Positions 34,572 to 39,416 of a stretch of DNA of 39,416 nucleotides are shown piece after piece; position 1 is the first letter of the stretch, and each line of letters opens with the position of its first letter. A program made the translations under genes and the position numbers. Below the pieces are notes generated by a model. That model was given only the letters and a program-made list of their open reading frames with translations, had not been told where the DNA came from and ran no database searches. The stretch comes from Sphingobacteriales bacterium (GTDB taxonomy: Bacteria; Bacteroidota; Bacteroidia; Sphingobacteriales; Sphingobacteriaceae). The DNA is taken from positions 1-39,416 of the forward strand of contig JAQBOG010000011.1 in assembly GCA_028288165.1 (NCBI GenBank), in the 5' to 3' direction.

Positions 34572-35829
34572 AAAAGCTATAATAGTAGTGATGATGTTTT
34601 TGTATCTCTATACATTAACGTTTGGCCTGTTTCTTACACAGTCGATCAGATTTCCGTCTCCCTTGTTGTTTGGGCTTACCATGATTGCGATATTTTGGCA
34701 ATCAGGCCATCGTTTCCTTTATGTAAAGGAAGCTGTAGTAATTGCTGGTGCTAATTTTTTCTATTATATTCTTGCGCAACAGGACATTCAGGCCTTTTCG
34801 GTAAACATTATTGTTTTCATCGTCTGTTTTCTTTACTTCAACTTTTTTGTCGGGCAGGACAATAGCAGGCTGAAAATGTCAATAATTATGTTTTACAGCT
34901 TGTTAATTCTTTCAGCAATCGTAATGTTGTTAAATCATGTTTATCCTGTGCAAATAATATCATTGAGAAGTAGACTGATAGGAGCGCCGATAGCACAAAG
35001 CCCATCAGGTATTAGCAGCACTATTTTTGGATTCGGCTATCAGTTAGCCCCATTAGTTTCATTTTTGTTTGTTGCGTCAGCCATCTACGTTAGATCCTGG
35101 TTTATTAAAATTGCGGTGTTGCTCGCCTGTTTAATTGCGGTTTATATGGGTATGCAAAGGTCTGTTTTAGTAACCTTAGTTGTTAGCAGCTTTATATTTT
35201 TAGTGTTCTATTATAAATTTAAATCCATTATATTGATTGCAGTCATTGTAATAGTTTCCGGATTGTTTTCAATCTATTTTATTAACAGTAGCAGCGGGAA
35301 TGAATACGATAATATTTTTGCGAAAAACGAGCGTAACGCCGAGGAAGACAGAGGAGGTTTAATGACTGAAAACTTAAGAATATATTCTAATTACCCGATG
35401 GGGTTAATGTTCTATGGTAAGAATTGGAAGGACGTTACCAAGTACAATATAGTATATGCGGGTGGAATCACATCGCATAATGCGTACTTGATGTTTATTA
35501 CTTATATAGGGCCGTTCTTAGGCATTGCTTTCCTAATTCTGGTTTATTCTAAAATTGTCAAAATATTTAAGCATATTCTATGGGATATTAGCAACAAGCA
35601 AAATGCCTTGTTGGCCTGTTTATGTTTCTCTTTTTTGGCGGTGACTTTAAATGCTTTATTTCATAACGCTTGGTTAATAGGGGCTGACGGCCCTTCGGTG
35701 TTTGTATATTGCGCTATCCTTCATCGGTACAACATGCAGTACTCAACAGAAGTAGTAGTGGTTGCAGAAGAACCTAAAAAAGCTTCTGTAGTCAAGAAGA
35801 AAAAAAGCAAAGCCTTAAGATATGAGTAA
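34564..35829 (+). CDS. wzy: Wzy-like polysaccharide polymerase
   Basis: 421-aa polytopic membrane protein of the O-antigen polymerase/ligase type that would join flipped repeat units in the periplasm. It has about ten hydrophobic segments, among them AIIVVMMFLYLYTLTFGLFL at the start and the run ILIAVIVIVSGLFSIYFI. A large periplasmic loop contains ENLRIYSNYPMG, and the typical SHNAYLMFITYIGPFLG follows, as in Wzy_C-like proteins. The tail is Lys-rich (KKASVVKKKKSKALR) and cytosolic. Position between two GT4 genes, with overlaps at both ends, supports the role. Confidence 0.85.
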   Translation: MIKKAIIVVMMFLYLYTLTFGLFLTQSIRFPSPLLFGLTMIAIFWQSGHRFLYVKEAVVIAGANFFYYILAQQDIQAFSVNIIVFIVCFLYFNFFVGQDNSRLKMSIIMFYSLLILSAIVMLLNHVYPVQIISLRSRLIGAPIAQSPSGISSTIFGFGYQLAPLVSFLFVASAIYVRSWFIKIAVLLACLIAVYMGMQRSVLVTLVVSSFIFLVFYYKFKSIILIAVIVIVSGLFSIYFINSSSGNEYDNIFAKNERNAEEDRGGLMTENLRIYSNYPMGLMFYGKNWKDVTKYNIVYAGGITSHNAYLMFITYIGPFLGIAFLILVYSKIVKIFKHILWDISNKQNALLACLCFSFLAVTLNALFHNAWLIGADGPSVFVYCAILHRYNMQYSTEVVVVAEEPKKASVVKKKKSKALRYE

Positions 35830-36880
35830 GAAAAGGGTTTTCTTCATACTAAGTTCTTTGCGTGCTGGTGGAGCAGAGCGTGTATTTTGGCTAATATCCC
35901 AGTATTTTGATAAATCTAAATACGATGTAAGCTTAGTGATCCTTAACTCTAATAACGCTTTTTTCTCGCTAAACGTGAAAGAATTAGATATTATACAGTT
36001 AAACACAATTAAGGCGTCAAAATCGTTTTTTAAGCTATATGCATTAATTAAGAAGGCTAAGCCCGATGTTGTTTTTACTACGGGCGGGCATGTAAATTTA
36101 TTAATAGCACTAATCTCACTCTTTGCAAAGGTTCCGTTATTTATAGCCAGAGAAACTAATCTGTTCGAAACACGCAGGCAGTTTGGTGGTTTCAAACAAA
36201 AGTTTTGGACTCGCTTTACCAGTTTAGCCTATAAAAAAATAGACCTTAGTATTTGCCAATCACAAGAGATTAAAGATTCGTTGATACGAAATAATCATTC
36301 AGATCCAGGCAGATTAGTTATAATTCCTAACCCCGTCTTAGAAACAAAGATACTGAAGTCCGAAAATACCAGTGGTAAGAGGAAGTTAATTGTTGTGGCA
36401 CGGTTGACGGAGCAGAAAGGGCATAGCCGGTTGCTGGATATCTTTAAGGATCTGCCCGATGATTATCATTTATCAATAGCCGGAGATGGAAATTTGAAAG
36501 AAAGCATAAGTAATAAAATAGCAATGTTAGGCCTTAGTGACCGAGTTACAATGCTTGGTCAGGTTCCGAACATTGTAGAAGTTATCGCCCAGCATGATCT
36601 GATGGTATTGCCGTCTTTTACGGAGGGTTTCCCTAATGTGGTTATTGAAGCTTTATCCGTAGGCGTTCCAGTAGTATCTTTTGAGGTTTCCGGAATTGAG
36701 TCAATTATAACAAACGGATTCAATGGATATATAGTACCTCAAAATGATTTGACTACTTATAAAAAGTGCATATTAAAATGTTTTGAAAAAGCCTGGGACA
36801 GTGACGAATTAAGAAATGATGTTAATTCCAGATTTGGTATTGGTGCAGTTGTTAAAATGTACGAAACACTTGTAGCATAA
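35822..36880 (+). CDS. Family 4 glycosyltransferase
   Basis: 352-aa GT-B enzyme. The start (FFILSSLRAGGAERVFWLIS) and C-terminal blocks (LIVVARLTEQKGHSRLLDIF, LPSFTEGFPNVVIEALSVG with EX7E, FEVSGIESIITNGFNGYIV) are those of GT4. The acceptor half contains FTTGGHVNLLIALIS and ARETNLFETRRQ, a pattern of GalNAc or GlcNAc-transferring members of EPS loci (weak). It overlaps the polymerase by 8 bp. Donor and linkage are unknown. Confidence 0.9.
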   Translation: MSKKRVFFILSSLRAGGAERVFWLISQYFDKSKYDVSLVILNSNNAFFSLNVKELDIIQLNTIKASKSFFKLYALIKKAKPDVVFTTGGHVNLLIALISLFAKVPLFIARETNLFETRRQFGGFKQKFWTRFTSLAYKKIDLSICQSQEIKDSLIRNNHSDPGRLVIIPNPVLETKILKSENTSGKRKLIVVARLTEQKGHSRLLDIFKDLPDDYHLSIAGDGNLKESISNKIAMLGLSDRVTMLGQVPNIVEVIAQHDLMVLPSFTEGFPNVVIEALSVGVPVVSFEVSGIESIITNGFNGYIVPQNDLTTYKKCILKCFEKAWDSDELRNDVNSRFGIGAVVKMYETLVA

Positions 36881-36929
36881 TTCGCACGATAATATAGACT
36901 TCATAATTACCCCAAAATTACTTCCTTAC

Positions 36930-38006
36930 ATGTTAACTATTAAAATACTAGCCCAACCCCGTCGTTCGTTATTTGCGGAACGGTTCCCCTTTTATCATTG
37001 GAAAAGAGATCTTTTAGATAGCGGGATCAAGATAGAAGTGATTCACGACCATTTGGATGTTCGATTAAAAAATTCAGAATGTGTTTTGATCCAATCGAAG
37101 TATTTTACTAGGGGCTGGCAGAATTTAAAAACCCGAACAGCAGAAAATGAAGAGGAGATTATTAGCTATTTAGTAGATCTGAAAAAAACGGTTAAAGATC
37201 TAATATGGTTTGATCAGGCTGATTCTTCGGGCTCTAGTGACTTTGCCATTATAAAGTACGTAGATAAGTTTGTTAAAAAGCAGGTGTTAAAAGATGTAAT
37301 TTACTATGCGGATGGTAGCGAAAAAAATGATCTTCGGCTTTGGCTTAATAGCGATGCTACATCTGACTTACTCACAAGGTATGTGCCCTGCCCTCCAGAC
37401 CAGCTTTATAAAGTTAAGCTAGGCTGGAATATCGGTTTTAATGACTATCGCCAATTTTTGTGGAAGTTTAAGCTAATCAGTAATGCAATTCCATACAAAC
37501 TTTATCCGCTTCCAGTTGCCAATGTTGATAACCCTCGGACACTTGATTTAACATTTAGAGGAAAGATGAACTATGATGTGAAAAACTTAATAGCTATACA
37601 ACGCAATAGAGTACATGCCGTTATTTCTGATTTATCCTGGAATATTACAAAAGGAAGTAAAATTAAAAGAGGGGCCTACCTCAAAGAACTCAAAAATTCG
37701 AGAGTCAGTATAAGTCCATTTGGTTTTGGTGAAATCTGCTACCGCGATTATGAAACATTTATATCAGGTGCACTGCTCATTAAGCCGTCGATGGATCACG
37801 TAATTACTTATCCGGATATGTTTATCCCTAATGAAACTTATATACCAATTGCTTGGGATGTAACTGATTTGGCTGAGGTATTAGACAGAGTTTTAAGTAA
37901 TTTTTCTGATTACAGGCATATAGCAGTAAATGCTCAGCAAAAATATTTAGATATGGTAAATAAGCCAGATGCCTTTTTGAAAGCTGTTGACCAAATCATT
38001 AAATGA
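36930..38006 (+). CDS. Putative GT-B glycosyltransferase
   Basis: 358 aa, less typical than its neighbours. I see no clear EX7E motif. The C-terminal half has the shape of GT-B enzymes related to exostosin-like families: LKNSRVSISPFGFGEICYRD, then a glutamate (YETFISGALLIKPSMDHV) and PIAWDVTDLAEVLDRVL. The first half includes HWKRDLLDSGIKIEVIHDH and WFDQADSSGSSDF. Such proteins occur in polysaccharide loci as glycosyltransferases. Start at 36930, 49 bp after the previous gene. It may instead modify the chain. The family call is moderate. Confidence 0.6.
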   Translation: MLTIKILAQPRRSLFAERFPFYHWKRDLLDSGIKIEVIHDHLDVRLKNSECVLIQSKYFTRGWQNLKTRTAENEEEIISYLVDLKKTVKDLIWFDQADSSGSSDFAIIKYVDKFVKKQVLKDVIYYADGSEKNDLRLWLNSDATSDLLTRYVPCPPDQLYKVKLGWNIGFNDYRQFLWKFKLISNAIPYKLYPLPVANVDNPRTLDLTFRGKMNYDVKNLIAIQRNRVHAVISDLSWNITKGSKIKRGAYLKELKNSRVSISPFGFGEICYRDYETFISGALLIKPSMDHVITYPDMFIPNETYIPIAWDVTDLAEVLDRVLSNFSDYRHIAVNAQQKYLDMVNKPDAFLKAVDQIIK

Positions 38007-38202
38007 TAATACAATAAACAAAATTTCTACTTTTAAGTTATTAGTGTGCTTCCGGATAAAGGTACAGGTGTATTTCCGGAGTACTTAAATCACGCTTGAT
38101 CAATTTACATTTACTTTAATGAAAAGTGTTCGGTTTATTTCTGATATGATATCATAAAACTGAAGTTAGCACCATTGCCATTAAGTTATAGAAAACGATA
38201 AA

Positions 38203-39255
38203 ATGAAGATATTAGTTACCGGAAGTGCCGGTTTTATAGGTTTGCATTTAGTTAAAAATTTAGTTCAAAGAGGTGATGAGGTGGTTGGTATTGATAATTT
38301 AAATGATTATTATGATGTAAGTTTAAAGCTGGGTCGGTTAAACAATGCTGGTATTAGCGGCAGCACTATAGATGAAGAGAAAATGGTGCAGAGCGATAAA
38401 CACTCAAATTACCGATTTATGAAATTAAACCTGACGGATAACACCAAATTGCAAACCTTATTTAAAGACGAGAAATTTGATGCTGTTTGTAATTTGGCTG
38501 CACAAGCTGGAGTTAGATATAGTATTGTAAATCCTCAGGCTTATATAGACGCCAATATTCAAGGATTTTTTAACGTATTAGAATGCTGCCGTCACAATGA
38601 AATTAAGCATTTCATTTATGCAAGCTCATCCAGTGTGTTCGGAATGAACTCCAAAATGCCTTTTTCCACTACAGATACAGTAGATCATCCGATATCTCTG
38701 TATGCTGCTACGAAAAAAAGTAATGAACTGATGGCGCATACATATAGTCATTTGTTTAATTTACCAACTACTGGTTTAAGGTTTTTTACTGTATATGGGC
38801 CATGGGGAAGGCCGGATATGGCGCTGTTTTTATTTACAAAAGCCATTATTGAGGGTAAACCCATTAAGGTTTTTAATAATGGCAACATGAAAAGAGATTT
38901 CACTTATGTGGAAGATATTGTGGATGGCATTATCAAGGTAATAGATAATCCGGTTAAAGGGAATATCAACTGGAACAGTCACCTTCCCGACTCATCAAGT
39001 TCTACTGCACCCTATAAAATTTATAATATTGGCAACGGTGATCCGGTTAACTTAATGGACTTTGTAACGGAGATAGAAAAAAATTTAAATAAAAATGCAA
39101 TTAAAGATTTCATGCCGATGCAAGACGGTGACGTTGTAGAAACTTGGGCAAATATCGATGATTTGCAAAATGATTTCAATTACAAGCCTAAAACATCAAT
39201 TAAAGAAGGGGTTAAAAACTTTGTAGACTGGTATGTGAATTACTACAAATCATAG
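38203..39255 (+). CDS. UDP-glucuronate 4-epimerase
   Basis: 350-aa extended SDR enzyme that interconverts UDP-GlcA and UDP-GalA. The NAD motif is [17 protein letters not shown]. The following [18 protein letters not shown] is the hallmark that separates UDP-glucuronate epimerases (Cap1J/LspL type) from GalE. The catalytic pair is Tyr167 and Lys171 ([13 protein letters not shown]), with [20 protein letters not shown] downstream. It lies 196 bp after the previous gene, so it may have its own promoter. A 12-bp palindrome, TATGATATCATA (38145-38156), sits in that gap. No UDP-glucose dehydrogenase is in the window to supply UDP-GlcA. Confidence 0.92.
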   Translation: MKILVTGSAGFIGLHLVKNLVQRGDEVVGIDNLNDYYDVSLKLGRLNNAGISGSTIDEEKMVQSDKHSNYRFMKLNLTDNTKLQTLFKDEKFDAVCNLAAQAGVRYSIVNPQAYIDANIQGFFNVLECCRHNEIKHFIYASSSSVFGMNSKMPFSTTDTVDHPISLYAATKKSNELMAHTYSHLFNLPTTGLRFFTVYGPWGRPDMALFLFTKAIIEGKPIKVFNNGNMKRDFTYVEDIVDGIIKVIDNPVKGNINWNSHLPDSSSSTAPYKIYNIGNGDPVNLMDFVTEIEKNLNKNAIKDFMPMQDGDVVETWANIDDLQNDFNYKPKTSIKEGVKNFVDWYVNYYKS

Positions 39256-39269
39256 GTTGAAAACTTTTT

Positions 39270-39316
39270 AAAACGGCTTTGCTAACTAATATTAGCAAAG
39301 CCGTTTTCTTTTTGAT
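39270..39316 (+). terminator. Strong rho-independent terminator
   Basis: AAAACGGCTTTGCTAA (39270-39285) and TTAGCAAAGCCGTTTT (39292-39307) form a perfect 16-bp stem with a 6-nt loop, followed by a T-rich run. The A-tract on the left would also let it act on the opposite strand. It ends the polysaccharide transcription unit 15 bp after the epimerase stop. Confidence 0.92.
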
Positions 39317-39416
39317 TAATTTTTTATAGAAGTAATTTTAAAATATAGCCACTTTCGAACGCTAGACTATTTTTAAAAGATAAACGGTAAATTATTGCTC
39401 ATAATTGCCCACTTTG

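Noticed and set aside
35815..36195. 126-codon minus-strand frame inside a GT4 gene
   Set aside because: Antisense shadow of the GT4 gene that starts at 35822.

Overview
The window looks like a chromosomal piece of a Bacteroidetes bacterium, most likely family Sphingobacteriaceae (Pedobacter-like). The basis is low GC, few Shine-Dalgarno sites, candidate promoters of the Bacteroidetes TTG / TAnnTTTG type, a lipoprotein carrying a Bacteroidetes-style surface-export signature, uronate genes typical of that family, and a palindromic intergenic repeat present in two copies. The assignment rests on protein character, not on a search.

Layout. (1) 1-3003: an IS4-family transposase, a Vsr mismatch endonuclease, and a LacI-type regulator convergent with vsr. 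(2) 3165-6942: a compact four-gene operon of controller protein (C), DNA cytosine-5 methyltransferase, a DUF262/ParB-like protein and a HEPN-motif protein. Three C-box-like repeats with a 15-bp period overlap its promoter. No standard restriction endonuclease is visible, so the last two genes are the candidate effectors of an unusual restriction or defence system. (3) 6943-10110: gene-poor ground with tandem hairpin repeats, degraded coding remnants, an ice-binding (DUF3494) lipoprotein, a MutT Nudix hydrolase, a truncated secreted ORF and dispersed repeats. (4) 10111-18839: a uronate catabolic locus with a divergent LacI regulator, tagaturonate reductase (uxaB), a secreted GH2 glycosidase, glucuronate isomerase (uxaC) and a PfkB kinase of KDG type. 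Inverted copies of a ~92-bp palindromic element lie on both sides of it. (5) 19889-39255: a Wzx/Wzy-type exopolysaccharide locus with Wza- and Wzc-like export proteins, a UDP-HexNAc dehydrogenase and a 4-epimerase (together expected to make UDP-GalNAcA), three paralogous asparagine-synthetase-like proteins lacking the glutaminase cysteine with a GT2 enzyme between the first two, a flippase, glycosyltransferases, a polymerase and a UDP-glucuronate 4-epimerase, closed by a strong terminator.

How the genes fit together. The polysaccharide genes form one plus-strand block with short gaps or overlaps. The sugar nucleotides they imply are acidic (GalNAcA and GalA/GlcA). The Asn-synthetase-like proteins could amidate, or attach an amine to, the uronic carboxylates, but this is inference. 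The preceding uronate locus breaks down the same class of sugar. Its dehydratase, aldolase and transporter are not in the window.

Two parts are the best candidates for undescribed biology: the C-M-DUF262-HEPN operon, and the triplicated Cys-less Asn-synthetase-like family inside the polysaccharide locus.
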